Notes: generated by a model not told the origin, from the sequence alone. 63,714 nucleotides of DNA from Polynucleobacter kasalickyi (GCF_900176405.1 NZ_FWXJ01000016.1:1-63714); one strand, 5' to 3'; positions 25,317 through 35,101 are shown, counted from the stretch's first letter. Numbers and translations are program-made.

Positions 25317-25967
25317 ATGCGTTTTTATGGACATTGGCGTTCACTGGCCACTTACAGAGTTAGAGTTGCAATCAATCTAAAAGGTATTGATGTAGAAGTC
25401 ATGCCAATTGATTTATTAGGTAAAGAGCATCTTGGCGAGCATTATCACTCGATTAATCCTCAAGGCCTACTACCCGCACTCGATGTTGGCAGTGGACCCG
25501 CTTTATTCCAGTCGATGGCCATCATTGAATATATTGATGACATGTTTCCGAATCCTCCGCTCTTGCCATCTGACCCTCTTGGCAAGGCAAGAGTTCGCGC
25601 CTTAGCTCAAATTATTGCTGCTGATTCTCATCCCCTGATGGTACCGAGAGTAAGAAATTATTTAACTGAAGAACTTGGTTTAGATGCCGATGGTGTGCAA
25701 AAGTGGATTCATCGTTTTGTCATGCCGGCTTTAGAAACATGTGAAGAAATTTTGACGGCAAATTCGACTTCTAGTCTTTATTGTTACGGTGATACACCAG
25801 GACTGGCTGATATCTTTCTCGCATCACATGTAATCGGTGCTGGATTTTTTAAATGCGACCTCAGTAAGTTGCCACGTGTGCTCCAAATCTATGAAAATTG
25901 CTCAAAATTAGAAGCTTTTGCTAAAGCCCATCCTTTAAAGCAGCCTGGTGCACCTACTTCCATTTGA
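25317..25967 (+). CDS. maiA: Maleylacetoacetate isomerase (zeta-class glutathione transferase)
   Basis: A 216-residue zeta-class GST with the N-terminal motif YGHWRSLATYRVRVAIN (usually S-S-C at the active site, here WRSLATYR without the cysteine), NPQGLLPALD and QSMAIIEYID for glutathione binding. It isomerises maleylacetoacetate or maleylpyruvate to the fumaryl form in tyrosine/homogentisate or gentisate breakdown. The usual Ser-Ser-Cys is Ser-Leu-Ala here, a notable change in the catalytic loop. It has an AAGGAGA site and its own terminator. Confidence 0.87.
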   Translation: MRFYGHWRSLATYRVRVAINLKGIDVEVMPIDLLGKEHLGEHYHSINPQGLLPALDVGSGPALFQSMAIIEYIDDMFPNPPLLPSDPLGKARVRALAQIIAADSHPLMVPRVRNYLTEELGLDADGVQKWIHRFVMPALETCEEILTANSTSSLYCYGDTPGLADIFLASHVIGAGFFKCDLSKLPRVLQIYENCSKLEAFAKAHPLKQPGAPTSI

Positions 25968-26425
25968 GATTGGAAAATTAGTTATCACCCGTTTAAGTAA
26001 GTAAAAATGATGATGTTTTTAAAATTGCTGACCGGGTGATACTTTTTATGGCTGATTTTAGCGGTCAAAATATGGTTTTTGGGGGTGCTCTTTGACTATC
26101 TTTCAACTCTTCTTAGAAGCTTTTAATAGATAGGTAAATGACTGGCAATTTATTGACATCCTTTACCGAACATATACATTCCCTTTTTTCTCACGCCTTA
26201 CGGTGAAAGTAAATCAATTCAATTCAAACTTAGGTTTGGCTTCTGATTCGAGATAAATGTTTGGATGCCATACTCTTTTTTTAAATTACGTCTTTACTTT
26301 GTATTCAAGTCAAAATATTTGTAATATGATGATAAGTAAGAAAAAATTATCTATATCTATCATTTCATTTTGTTGGCAAATGATTCCGCTGTTCAACCAA
26401 GCATCAATACTTAATCGATTTAAAT
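25968..26425. other. Intergenic region with terminator
   Basis: 458 bp with a terminator for the maiA-like gene at its start and the promoter for the MscS-type channel at its end. A short frame at 26257-26457 overlaps the channel start and shows no features of its own. Confidence 0.45.
25983..26048 (+). terminator. Terminator of the maiA-like gene
   Basis: TATCACCCG and CGGGTGATA form a perfect 9-bp stem around a long AT-rich loop of about 41 nt, followed by CTTTTTA. Confidence 0.6.
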
Positions 26426-27880
26426 ATGCAACACAAAAAAATATTTGCAATACCTAAACCAGCATGGGTTGCTTTGCTGATGAGTAATCTAGCCTATGCA
26501 TGGTGGCTCAAGATAGAAATCGGTAGTTTCCGGGGTTGGACAGTAGTCGATTTGTCGAGTGATTTATCGATGAGCCTTCCGACATTTTTGGCGATTGTGC
26601 AATTTGCCCTGTTTGCGCTGACGGTAGATATGCTGATGCGCTTAATGATAATTTCCGTAAATCAGCGTTTAGCTAAGGGACAAATTCCTTTAATTGCCGT
26701 CACTGCTTTAAGTATCGTGATTTACGGCCTGATTGGTTTAGTAGGCTTTATTCTTCTTTATGATCATGGCCTAACTCATATCTTGGCGACTACTGGAGCT
26801 TTAGGTGTGGGTGCTTTCTTTATTTTTCGTGAATGGATTGCTGACGTTACAGCGAGTATTCAGATTCAAACGGATCATTTAGCTGGAATCAACGATTTCC
26901 TGCTAATGTCCGGGGAAAAAGGTGCAGTCAAGGTGATTCAAATTGATCATCGCATGATTACGATGCAAACTGACACACGCTATGTTATTCGTATGCCGGC
27001 GCGCCTGTTTCTGAATTTAAAATATATCAATTTGAGTAGACAGCCTGAAAAGCGTGGCACACTAAGACGGATTAGTTTTAAGCTAACGACGGGCAATAAT
27101 AGTTCTAGAGTTTTAGAGACAATGGAAACAGCCATGAAGTACTTGGTTTCTAAAGACCATCGGTTTCTCCCAAAATATGTATGTCACGTTGAGCAAATTG
27201 AAGGGGGAGAGATTGGTTATGCGGTTGGCTATGAATGCGATCCAAGTCTGACTCAGAATGCGTCAAATAATATCGTGTTTACACGACTATTACATATTTT
27301 TCGGGCAGCTGCCATTAATCTTGGTTCTGATGTTGAGATTACAACTACTGCAGAGGCCGTCCCTGAGGCGCAACAACGATTGATGGACATTTATCACTCG
27401 AGTGTGTTGAAAGTTTTAGATGAATATCAAGTTGAGGAACTTTCATCGAATGTCAAGATTATGCGCTACGAGTCGGGTGAGCAATTAATTCGCAAAGGGG
27501 AACTTGCTGAAAGTATGTATTTCATTTCTGAGGGACACCTTGAAGTGAGTATTAAGGATAATGAAGGTAATGATAAGGTGGTAGCTACTCTATGGCCAGG
27601 CGATTGCGTTGGTGAGATGTCATTACTCACTGGTGAGCCAAGGTCGGCAAACGTATTCGCGAGATCAAAAGTCGTCTTACTGGAATTAACGAAAGATCAC
27701 CTTGCTCCAATATTTGAGGAATCACCAAAATTAATTGAGGAAATTTCTCACATTCTGACTGAGCGTAATTTGATCAATGAAAAAGCACTATCAAGCGCTT
27801 CAGGTCATCATGAAAAAGCCAATCAGATTAAAGCATTAGCTCATAAAATCTTTACTTTTTTCTTTGGGGCAAAGACCTAG
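26426..27880 (+). CDS. MscS-family channel with C-terminal cyclic-nucleotide-binding domain
   Basis: A 484-residue inner-membrane protein. Four hydrophobic segments (about 10-30, 50-75, 88-115 and 118-140) end in the MscS pore helix and the conserved FREWIADVTASIQIQTD. A cytoplasmic beta domain follows (145-320). The last part (about 330-450) is a cyclic-nucleotide-binding domain with the phosphate-binding cassette GEMSLLTGEPRSA. This layout is that of bacterial cyclic-nucleotide-gated (bCNG) MscS channels. The arginine that contacts the cyclic phosphate is present. The protein likely links osmotic or ion flux to cAMP or cGMP. Confidence 0.92.
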   Translation: MQHKKIFAIPKPAWVALLMSNLAYAWWLKIEIGSFRGWTVVDLSSDLSMSLPTFLAIVQFALFALTVDMLMRLMIISVNQRLAKGQIPLIAVTALSIVIYGLIGLVGFILLYDHGLTHILATTGALGVGAFFIFREWIADVTASIQIQTDHLAGINDFLLMSGEKGAVKVIQIDHRMITMQTDTRYVIRMPARLFLNLKYINLSRQPEKRGTLRRISFKLTTGNNSSRVLETMETAMKYLVSKDHRFLPKYVCHVEQIEGGEIGYAVGYECDPSLTQNASNNIVFTRLLHIFRAAAINLGSDVEITTTAEAVPEAQQRLMDIYHSSVLKVLDEYQVEELSSNVKIMRYESGEQLIRKGELAESMYFISEGHLEVSIKDNEGNDKVVATLWPGDCVGEMSLLTGEPRSANVFARSKVVLLELTKDHLAPIFEESPKLIEEISHILTERNLINEKALSSASGHHEKANQIKALAHKIFTFFFGAKT

Positions 27881-27901
27881 AAGTAGTAGGATTGTTTAAT
27901 A

Positions 27902-27936
27902 AATAGTGACGAAATAAACCAATTTTCGCCACTATT
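27902..27936. terminator. Terminator hairpin between convergent genes
   Basis: AATAGTG and CACTATT with an inner CGAAA/TTTCG stem and one mismatch, between the channel gene (plus) and the Bug gene (minus). Confidence 0.6.
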
Positions 27937-27946
27937 AAGTTGCAGT

Positions 27947-28912
27947 TCATTGTGGTTCGATTTTTGCCCTTTTAGCAACTTCAGACCACTTTTGATAATC
28001 ATTTTTAATGAGCATTCTGAACTCTTCCGACGAACTCCCTATTGGTTCAGCACCCTCTGCAAAAAGTCTCTCCTTAATTTCTTTATTTTGAAGAGCCTTT
28101 GCCATTTCTTTTTGAATCATCTGAATGATACTGTCAGGAGTTCCCGCTGGCGCCAGTAAGCCATACCACTGTAATGAGACGTAATTGTTTACACCAGATT
28201 CGATGACGGTTGGAACATTCGGTAAAAGATCTAATCGTTTATTGCCAGATACTGCTAAAGCTCGAAGTCTCCCTGATTGGATGTAGGGCAGTGCGGTTAG
28301 CGGGTTAACAAACATCGCATCCACCTGCCCACTCATTAGGTCAGTTACTGCCGGAGTAGTCCCCTTATATGGCACATGAATGGTTTGAATCCCGGCAAGA
28401 TAGTTAAATAATTCCATCGACATGTGTGGAGAAGTGCCAACTCCGGCACTCCCAAAATTGAATTTATTAGGATCTTTCTTCGCTAAATTAATCCACTCTT
28501 TGATATTCTTCGCAGGAACATTCGGATTCACAACAAAAATATTGGGTGCAGTAGCGGCGAGAGAGATTGGCGCAAAATCTTTGATCGGATCGTAGGCTAC
28601 ATTTTTCAAGAGTAGTGGATTGAGAATTAATGGGGTGGGTACCATGAGTAAGGTATATCCATCAGCTGGGGCGTGAACTACCGCCTCAATCCCAATCATA
28701 TTACCCGCACCCGGCTTGTTTTCTACGAAGAAACTTTGCCCAAATGTTTTGGTAAAAGTTTGGGCCAGTTGTCGGGCAATAATATCTGAGCCACCACCTG
28801 GCGCAGATGGAACAATGATTTTTACTGGTTTTATAGGGTAAGTTTGGCTAGAAGAAAAACTACTCACCCCCATCAACATAAAAACTAAAATAGTTTTAAA
28901 TATTTTATCCAT
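27947..28912 (-). CDS. Bug/TctC-family periplasmic solute receptor
   Basis: A 321-residue receptor when started at the ATG at 28912 (MDKIFKTILVFMLMG... signal peptide, cleavage near SSSQTYP). This start overlaps the end of the upstream cupin gene by 8 bp. The frame opens at 28972, but those residues look like translated upstream gene. Hallmarks: YPIKPVKIIVPSAPGGGSD, GAGNMIGIEAV, HIPYKG-type block HVPYKGTTPAVTDLMSGQVD. It is the last gene of an operon with a hydrolase and a cupin. Confidence 0.91.
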   Translation of the reverse strand: MDKIFKTILVFMLMGVSSFSSSQTYPIKPVKIIVPSAPGGGSDIIARQLAQTFTKTFGQSFFVENKPGAGNMIGIEAVVHAPADGYTLLMVPTPLILNPLLLKNVAYDPIKDFAPISLAATAPNIFVVNPNVPAKNIKEWINLAKKDPNKFNFGSAGVGTSPHMSMELFNYLAGIQTIHVPYKGTTPAVTDLMSGQVDAMFVNPLTALPYIQSGRLRALAVSGNKRLDLLPNVPTVIESGVNNYVSLQWYGLLAPAGTPDSIIQMIQKEMAKALQNKEIKERLFAEGAEPIGSSSEEFRMLIKNDYQKWSEVAKRAKIEPQ

Positions 28913-29375
28913 CGGCATGTAAAGTTTCTTGAGTAAGGCTAATCGGCTTTGCAGCAATGAGGATGAAAGCAATCACACATGGCACATCGCCATTATTAAC
29001 CCAGTTATGAATGGTGCCTTTTTGAACAATAACATCGCCTTGTTTTAGATGAACAATGCTGCCATCTAAATCCATATCGATGGAACCAGACATCACAATG
29101 GCGTAATCAATGGTTTCAGTCCGATGATTTCTAGGAGCAACACCTGGATCGTATTGCACAATTCGAAACACCGTATCCTCTTTAGTGAGGACGGATACAT
29201 CCCTTGAGTTGCCATTCGCAGGATCTAAGTTATCTACTGGAAATTGACCAGTCGACCACACTACGATGCTGGAGTGATGATCACGTCTTGAAATAATATT
29301 GGTGCAGATTTCATCTTGCTCAACGATGGCTTTGCCATTTGTATCATGCCCGGTGACAACGCGACGAATTTTCAT
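28905..29375 (-). CDS. Cupin-domain protein
   Basis: A 156-residue protein with a small cupin barrel at about 75-140: NHRTETIDYAIVMSGSIDM (first motif, His and Glu ligands) and GDVIVQKGTIHNW (second motif with His). The substrate is not evident. It overlaps the upstream hydrolase gene by 4 bp and the downstream Bug gene by 8 bp, so all three are translated from one message and likely act in one catabolic pathway. Confidence 0.82.
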   Translation of the reverse strand: MKIRRVVTGHDTNGKAIVEQDEICTNIISRRDHHSSIVVWSTGQFPVDNLDPANGNSRDVSVLTKEDTVFRIVQYDPGVAPRNHRTETIDYAIVMSGSIDMDLDGSIVHLKQGDVIVQKGTIHNWVNNGDVPCVIAFILIAAKPISLTQETLHADG

Positions 29376-30211
29376 GATTGGATAGCTTTCAAAAAAGAAA
29401 TAACCTTAGTAGCGATGGATTCCTCAAGTGGAGCCCATTCTGTGAAAGAAATAATGTCTGCATCTTGATCCTCAATCGGTAACTGAAATAACTCTACTTG
29501 GGGAATGATTTGAGAGGCAGCAACGGCATTACCCCGTGCATGGGTACGATCATTACCTGGAATAATGAGTACAGGTACTTGAATTGCTTGCAAAGTAGAT
29601 TCTTCAACGCCCATCACCGGATATGTGGGGCCACTCACAAAAATACTCAGCCAATTTTCTAAGACCCGAATAAATTCTTCCGGATCCATCTTCATTAATA
29701 CCTCAAGATTTTCAGGGCGTGCCGTGATTCTTTCTTGATAGTCAGAAGTTTGACATACAGCTTGCATTCCACCTGATTTAGCCGCATCAATAAACTGTTG
29801 ATAATATTTTTTGGGTAATCTAGCAGCGGCTGTTTCCCCACCAGTCAAGCGAATTAAAACGAGTGCTTTGGCAATTCCCGGATGGCGTTGATTGACTAGG
29901 ATGGACAATCTTGCTCCAGAGGATGCTCCTCCAATGAATGCTTGACCAATTCCCAACTGTTTTAAAAGCTCCGCTAAGTCATCTGCCCAAATTATTTCTT
30001 CACCATCTTGACCAGAAATTGATACTTCAGAGGCTCCTGTATTGCGACGATCATGTAATAAAACCCTAAAGCCACCTTTAGCAATCTTTTGAGCGAGTGA
30101 TATAAATTCGGCATGACTCCTTCTGCCACCAGTAGAAAGAGTGAACCAAGGGCCATGGTCACCAATAATTTGGTAGAAAATTTGAACACCGCGAACAAGA
30201 GCGTATGGCAT
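29372..30211 (-). CDS. Alpha/beta-fold hydrolase
   Basis: A 279-residue hydrolase with the nucleophile elbow GASSGA near 93-98, an oxyanion region near STGGRRSHAEF and HDRRNTGASE (about 54-63), the usual place of the strand-4 turn. A triad Asp is near PGNDRTHA (227-234). The triad His is not obvious: the end of the chain has an acidic stretch instead of the common GH, so the catalytic base needs checking. First gene of an operon with a cupin and a Bug receptor. Confidence 0.8.
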   Translation of the reverse strand: MPYALVRGVQIFYQIIGDHGPWFTLSTGGRRSHAEFISLAQKIAKGGFRVLLHDRRNTGASEVSISGQDGEEIIWADDLAELLKQLGIGQAFIGGASSGARLSILVNQRHPGIAKALVLIRLTGGETAAARLPKKYYQQFIDAAKSGGMQAVCQTSDYQERITARPENLEVLMKMDPEEFIRVLENWLSIFVSGPTYPVMGVEESTLQAIQVPVLIIPGNDRTHARGNAVAASQIIPQVELFQLPIEDQDADIISFTEWAPLEESIATKVISFLKAIQS

Positions 30212-30255
30212 TTTTAACCTTTAGTGTATTTGAAATAATATTCATTATCCATTAT

Positions 30256-30527
30256 TGACATCCTCTACTCCCTGAAGTAAGAGGATTCCTACCACGCTTA
30301 CGCTGCAAGAGTATCGAAAGTCGTCTCGGTGGGTTCTTGCTTCATTGACCGATTTAACGGCACGGATCTCCACAAGCTAACAAGCGCAATCCCCGCTCTA
30401 AAAAGTTGATTGCTCCAACCATATCGGCGTGATTCTCCTGCCCACAAGATACGCACTTAAAGTGCGATGGGGTCTTGCGGTTGCCTTTGCCAATCTGCCC
30501 ACATGGGACCTTGCGGCAAATTTGGCG
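30256..30527 (-). mobile_element. tnpB: IS200/IS605-family remnant: end of tnpB plus right end
   Basis: On the minus strand the last 55 or so codons of a TnpB gene are readable up to TAA at 30354-30356. They include the zinc-ribbon pairs (FKCVSCGQENHADMVGAIN) with the final catalytic aspartate and the RGLRLLACGD tail. Beyond it lies the typical end hairpin ATCCTCT/AGAGGAT followed by GTCAATA (30258-30290). The first nine tenths of tnpB and any tnpA are gone, so the element cannot move. The retained right end could still yield an omega-RNA-like transcript. Confidence 0.8.
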
Positions 30528-30694
30528 GGTGATTTCAATGTGAATTGAAGAAATTACAAAAAATCATGAAAGTTACTATTTCACGCAAAATATACTTGCC
30601 TTGCTAATTAAAAGGTACTAATATCAAGCCATTAAAAGTAGTATTTTATAACTATATTCAACCCCTCAGAGACACTTCTTTCAATACTTAGAAA

Positions 30695-30847
30695 ATGAAA
30701 AGAGTAATCGTAGCGATTCTGATTGTGATTTGCTCTGTTTTAGCATGGCAAATGCTTTCCATCATCAAAATCAAGGTAGTTGGTCAGTCACGCTTAATAG
30801 GATTACTTATGACTGAGGTTGAGATTCCTTTTTTACAGTCGCTCTAA
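30695..30847 (+). pseudogene. N-terminal relic of a TRAP-transporter substrate-binding protein (DctP-like)
   Basis: A 50-codon frame encodes a signal-peptide-like start (MKRVIVAILIVICSVLAW) and a segment resembling the beginning of mature DctP proteins (GLLMTEVEIPFLQSL, then after the stop QNTGLKIK). It is cut by a TAA and then runs into HD-GYP coding sequence, so a deletion has fused two gene relics. Confidence 0.45.
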
Positions 30848-30875
30848 CAAAATACTGGCCTTAAGATTAAGGAAA

Positions 30876-31289
30876 ATGGGTTATTACAAAAATGAATTGA
30901 ATGATGAAGAGTGGCAAATTATGAAGACCCATGCTGCGATTGGTGAAACGATCCTGTCCTCTGCTGAACAGGAATTTCCAGGTGATGAAGGTGTCATTAG
31001 AATGGCATTCAAAATTGCGGGCGGTCACTACGAGAAGTGGGATGGAACTGGCTATCCTCGCCGCTTAAGCGGGGAAGATATTCCCTTGCCAGCGCGCATC
31101 ATGGCCCTTGCTGATGTTTATGATGCATTGGTGAGTAAACGCGTTTATAAGGCAAGCTGGAGCCATGAGGACGCCATTCATGAAATTATTTCTAAAAGGG
31201 AGCATCATTTCGATCCATTGGTAGTTGATGCGTTTGTTTTGGAGTCAGATAACTTTCTTGTTATTTCACAGCAATATGAAGATAACTAA
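30876..31289 (+). pseudogene. C-terminal relic of an HD-GYP phosphodiesterase
   Basis: About 137 residues matching the second half of an HD-GYP domain: MKTHAAIGETIL, GGHYEKWDGTGYP, PARIMALADVYDAL and HHFDPLVVDAF. The first half with the HD residues and the usual HDIGK metal motif is missing, so it cannot hydrolyse cyclic di-GMP by the known mechanism. An ATG at 30876 could still start a product. It directly follows the TRAP relic. Confidence 0.75.
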
Positions 31290-31416
31290 TTTGCACCTAA
31301 GGGGAAGTCATTACAAGACAACTCAACTAGATAAAGCAATCCGTAGCCAAGGGTATTATTTAAGCCTCAGTTGGGGTTGTAAAACAGCAATAGCTTCATA
31401 CAAAATGATCTAAGAT

Positions 31417-33165
31417 ATGTTATCTCTTAACGAAATCTTCTTTCTTACCTCAGCATTAATCATGTGGGGACTGGTGGCAGCCTCAAAACCATTAGTTAAT
31501 AAACGTAAACTTCTTGAATCAGAAAACGCTTGGTTTTTGACTTTTGTTTTTTCAGCATGTGCTTTTAGTTTTTTTACGATTGCCTCCATCCTTAATTTAG
31601 TACTATTGACATTTGCTAATACCTGCTTTGTTGCTGGCAATATGTATCTGGCATTATTTTGTCGATCGCTCAGAAAACCAAGCAATAAAACTAGCAAATG
31701 GTTGCCCATCATGGCGATTTTGATTTTTGCTCTAGTTTTCGAATATCTAAGACAAAGAGGTGTTTTTACAGAAAGAGTGCTACTGGTTGTTTCGACATCG
31801 TCCCTTTGTCTTCTATGGCAACTCATCGAGTTGGGACTATTAGGTAAAGTTCGATTAAAACATTTAAGATTGTTTTTCTTTATTACTGTTGTGGAGTTAA
31901 TTTTAACTTTCATGAGATTAGCGGCGATATTTTTTCAACAATTACCGTCTAATATAAATTTATATCAAGAACCTTTCGAATTGGCTTTAATTCGATGGAT
32001 TTGGTTTGCCTTAATGGTCATTTCCTATGTGACTATCATTGCCTATTGGGTCGGTAGAATTAGTTCTGAAAATCTAAAAACGATTGAAGAAAACAATTTA
32101 ATGAAGTTAGAAATTGCAAATAATAAGATTCTTCAATCTGACTGGCAGTTGTTGACAACGCTCCAAGAGGTCAAATCGATGGAAGTTAAGTTAGACGATG
32201 CCGAAAACGAACTATTAAAACGTGAAGAACTATTGCGGTATGTATTAGATATTTCTGGAGATGGCATTTGGGATTGGAATATTCTGACTGGTGAAGTGAA
32301 GCACAATAGCCGTTGGATAGAAATGCTTGGTGAAGATCCAGGGCAACCGTATTTTTCTGTCGAGGATTTTAAAAAACGTATTCATCCGGATGATTTAAAT
32401 GCCGTACTTGATCAACTGAGAGCAACGCTTGAGGATCACCAAGAGTATCGATATTCTTATCGGATGCTTCGGACTAATGGTCGGCAAATTTGGGTGAGAG
32501 ATCGAGGCGCCGTTGTTGAAAAATCAGAGGATGGTACGCCAATTCGGATGGTTGGTGCTATTAGTGATATTAGTGAAGAAGTAGCTACTCAAGAAAAACT
32601 TCAAGAATTAGCTTTTTATGACCCATTAACGCAGGTGCTGAATCGCCGTATCTTTGAAGATCGCTTAGATCAAACGCTTAAAAATTCAGAACGCCATCAA
32701 CAATATTGTGCATTACTGATTCTTGATTTAGATAAATTTAAGAATTTAAACGATAGCTATGGGCATCAGATGGGAGATGTAAGGTTGATGGAGGTTGCAA
32801 AGCGCATGAAAGAGATCATTCGGGAGATCGACACGATAGCTCGAATCGGCGGTGATGAATTTTCTATTATTCTCGGTGAATTAGGTCTTGAGTATTCTGT
32901 TGCGTGTGAACAGGCAAAAAAGATTGCTGAAAAATTATGTGAAAGCTTATCCAATACTTTATCCATGGAAATAGCATTCGGTAAGCTGGACAAATTAAAT
33001 GATTTAAAAAAATATACTTGCTCTGTAAGTATTGGTATTACCGTCTTTTTAGGAAATAAAAAAACGCAAGATGAACTGCTTTCACAGGCTGATGATGCAA
33101 TGTATCTAGCGAAAAAGGCTGGAGGGAATCAGGTATGTTTTTATAGCAAGCCTGTCAGTCCATAA
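31417..33165 (+). CDS. Membrane PAS-GGDEF diguanylate cyclase
   Basis: A 582-residue protein with six or seven hydrophobic segments in residues 1-215, a short coiled-coil stretch (about 220-275), a PAS domain of the PAS_3 type (about 280-395, with ISGDGIWDWNI and DPGQPYFSVEDF) and a GGDEF domain (about 400-575). The catalytic GGDEF is at 478-482, intact, so it should make cyclic di-GMP from GTP. An upstream RxxD inhibitory site is not clear. The membrane part senses an unknown signal. It stands alone on the plus strand, next to an HD-GYP relic. Confidence 0.92.
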   Translation: MLSLNEIFFLTSALIMWGLVAASKPLVNKRKLLESENAWFLTFVFSACAFSFFTIASILNLVLLTFANTCFVAGNMYLALFCRSLRKPSNKTSKWLPIMAILIFALVFEYLRQRGVFTERVLLVVSTSSLCLLWQLIELGLLGKVRLKHLRLFFFITVVELILTFMRLAAIFFQQLPSNINLYQEPFELALIRWIWFALMVISYVTIIAYWVGRISSENLKTIEENNLMKLEIANNKILQSDWQLLTTLQEVKSMEVKLDDAENELLKREELLRYVLDISGDGIWDWNILTGEVKHNSRWIEMLGEDPGQPYFSVEDFKKRIHPDDLNAVLDQLRATLEDHQEYRYSYRMLRTNGRQIWVRDRGAVVEKSEDGTPIRMVGAISDISEEVATQEKLQELAFYDPLTQVLNRRIFEDRLDQTLKNSERHQQYCALLILDLDKFKNLNDSYGHQMGDVRLMEVAKRMKEIIREIDTIARIGGDEFSIILGELGLEYSVACEQAKKIAEKLCESLSNTLSMEIAFGKLDKLNDLKKYTCSVSIGITVFLGNKKTQDELLSQADDAMYLAKKAGGNQVCFYSKPVSP

Positions 33166-33322
33166 AACCCAGAACTAGATACGTATTTCCTCACTGGCCT
33201 CTCTCCTATTAACTTGTTACGTTGTTATCCATCTTGTAATTGGAAGCTTCCGAACCAGTAAATAATAAATCAGTGAGGATAGAAGTCTTCCGATTACAGT
33301 AAAAGATCGATTCAGGATTTAG

Positions 33323-35080
33323 TCATTTTTTAGGAATAAAAGGCAACAAGACATACGACGGCATATCTTGATCAGAGTATAAAGTGACTTCAGCACCAAA
33401 AATTGCAGGTGGTCGATCGATAGGGTCATCATGGATGAAAGGACCACAACCTTTCATGGGATTTTTCATATTCGAAAGATGTGCTGCTGGACCATCCCAC
33501 TCATAATCCTTACCTAAAACACTGAGCGCTAATTGATATCCTTTGGGTATGACAATACTTGTTGGCCATATCTCAACGTCGAGCGCTGTCTTTTGTTCTG
33601 GGATCAATGGCATTTTTTGTTGATGACGATAATACGGGCGGTAAGGGGTTGATAAGGTCTCGTCTAACTCTCTATGAGATGCACGTAACCATCCTTGCCC
33701 AACCGGTGTATGTGGGTCGAGGGCTCCTTGAAATACCACTTCTTGTCCTTGAGGATCATAAACATGTAGTACGGTAAAAATATCAGCATCATTGGATAAG
33801 GAGCTCATGAAGATTTTCAACGCAGCCGGTCCCGTGATTTCAACCTCTTCTTCAAAAGGTTTTGCATAAAAAGTAGTCCCCTGTACTAAAGGTTGATAAC
33901 TCACTTTAGTATTTTCTTCGGGAGGGTTAAAGGATAAAGAATGATCGGCACAATTTAAATAAAGTTTTGTCCACTCGGTTCTTGGTATTGGCCAAGCTTC
34001 TTCATAGCGCTGCTCAAAATGATCTACATGCCGTATTTGTAATTGTAGTTTTGGTTGATTTTGTTCCCAACCATTATTGATCTCTTTCAGATAGTAATCA
34101 AAAAACCTTTTTTGGATATCAACACCATAATCCGTATAAAGTCCTGCCCAATGCGCTCCGCCATGCATTTCAAGCCATTTACGGGTGGAGCCTGAACGCA
34201 TAAAGCCTTCAATATTGCCTCTTAAGTGTAGACCTTGGCCACCCCAATTGCCCGCAGATAATAAGGGGACTTCAATCTCACTAAAAACACTCTTCCGAAC
34301 AGCATAATACTCATCATCCATTTGATGATCTAGCAACTCTTGCCACATTGGTACGCGGTTAGCTGCTAACTCTTCGTCAGTTAGTGTTTCAGGGCCACAA
34401 ACGAGTTCTCCTGTTAATTCGCTAATCGGTCCTCTCGTACCTAGGCCATGTTGCACATTACGTACTTGCATATCTTGCCAATTTTTGACAAAGGTGCAGA
34501 GAATACCACCGTGATGGGTGCTATCCCTGTAACGATCAGAGTAACCTTCCCAAATGCACATGGCTTTTAGATGAGGAGGTTTTAATGCAGCTACACGCCA
34601 CTGATTCGTGCCGTAATAAGAGATCCCCGCTAACCCAACATTGCCGTTAGACCATGCTTGCTGACCAGCCCACTCAATACATTCATAGAAATCACGGGTT
34701 TCTCTTGGGGAATGGTGATCCACTACACCAGGGGATCTACCCGCACCTCTTGAGTCCACTCGAATGCAAATATATCCGTCTGGTACCCATTTTTCAGGAT
34801 CAAGTACTTCCCAGTTTTGATATTTATTGCTAGAACCAGCAGCTGTATCAGGGTGATCACTGACCATTTTTTCCCAAGCTGTTGGGTAGCCTTTTTGGAA
34901 ACTTAAACCTTTTCCATACGGGCCATAACTAATCAAACTAGGATATTGACCCGAATCAATAGGTCTAAAAATGTCAGCTCTTAAAACAATTCCATCATCC
35001 ATCTCGATGGGAACATCCCAATCGATTTGCATCCCATCACGCGTTTCACTCTTAAATGAATCATTTGTATTGTTGGTCAT
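33323..35080 (-). CDS. CocE/NonD-family hydrolase (X-Pro dipeptidyl-peptidase-like)
   Basis: A 585-residue hydrolase. The N-terminal alpha/beta domain has RADIFRP near 35-41, VRVDSRGAGRSPGV (here IRVDSRGAGRSPG) and the nucleophile site GISYYG near 158-163. The C-terminal third (about 380-585) is the jelly-roll domain typical of this family (ITGPAALKIFMSS). Members hydrolyse esters, amides or X-Pro peptides. No signal peptide. It is followed by a Bug receptor gene on the same strand, 21 bp away, so they probably share a substrate. Confidence 0.9.
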   Translation of the reverse strand: MTNNTNDSFKSETRDGMQIDWDVPIEMDDGIVLRADIFRPIDSGQYPSLISYGPYGKGLSFQKGYPTAWEKMVSDHPDTAAGSSNKYQNWEVLDPEKWVPDGYICIRVDSRGAGRSPGVVDHHSPRETRDFYECIEWAGQQAWSNGNVGLAGISYYGTNQWRVAALKPPHLKAMCIWEGYSDRYRDSTHHGGILCTFVKNWQDMQVRNVQHGLGTRGPISELTGELVCGPETLTDEELAANRVPMWQELLDHQMDDEYYAVRKSVFSEIEVPLLSAGNWGGQGLHLRGNIEGFMRSGSTRKWLEMHGGAHWAGLYTDYGVDIQKRFFDYYLKEINNGWEQNQPKLQLQIRHVDHFEQRYEEAWPIPRTEWTKLYLNCADHSLSFNPPEENTKVSYQPLVQGTTFYAKPFEEEVEITGPAALKIFMSSLSNDADIFTVLHVYDPQGQEVVFQGALDPHTPVGQGWLRASHRELDETLSTPYRPYYRHQQKMPLIPEQKTALDVEIWPTSIVIPKGYQLALSVLGKDYEWDGPAAHLSNMKNPMKGCGPFIHDDPIDRPPAIFGAEVTLYSDQDMPSYVLLPFIPKK

Positions 35081-35101
35081 TTTGATAGTCTCTTTTTAAA
35101 T

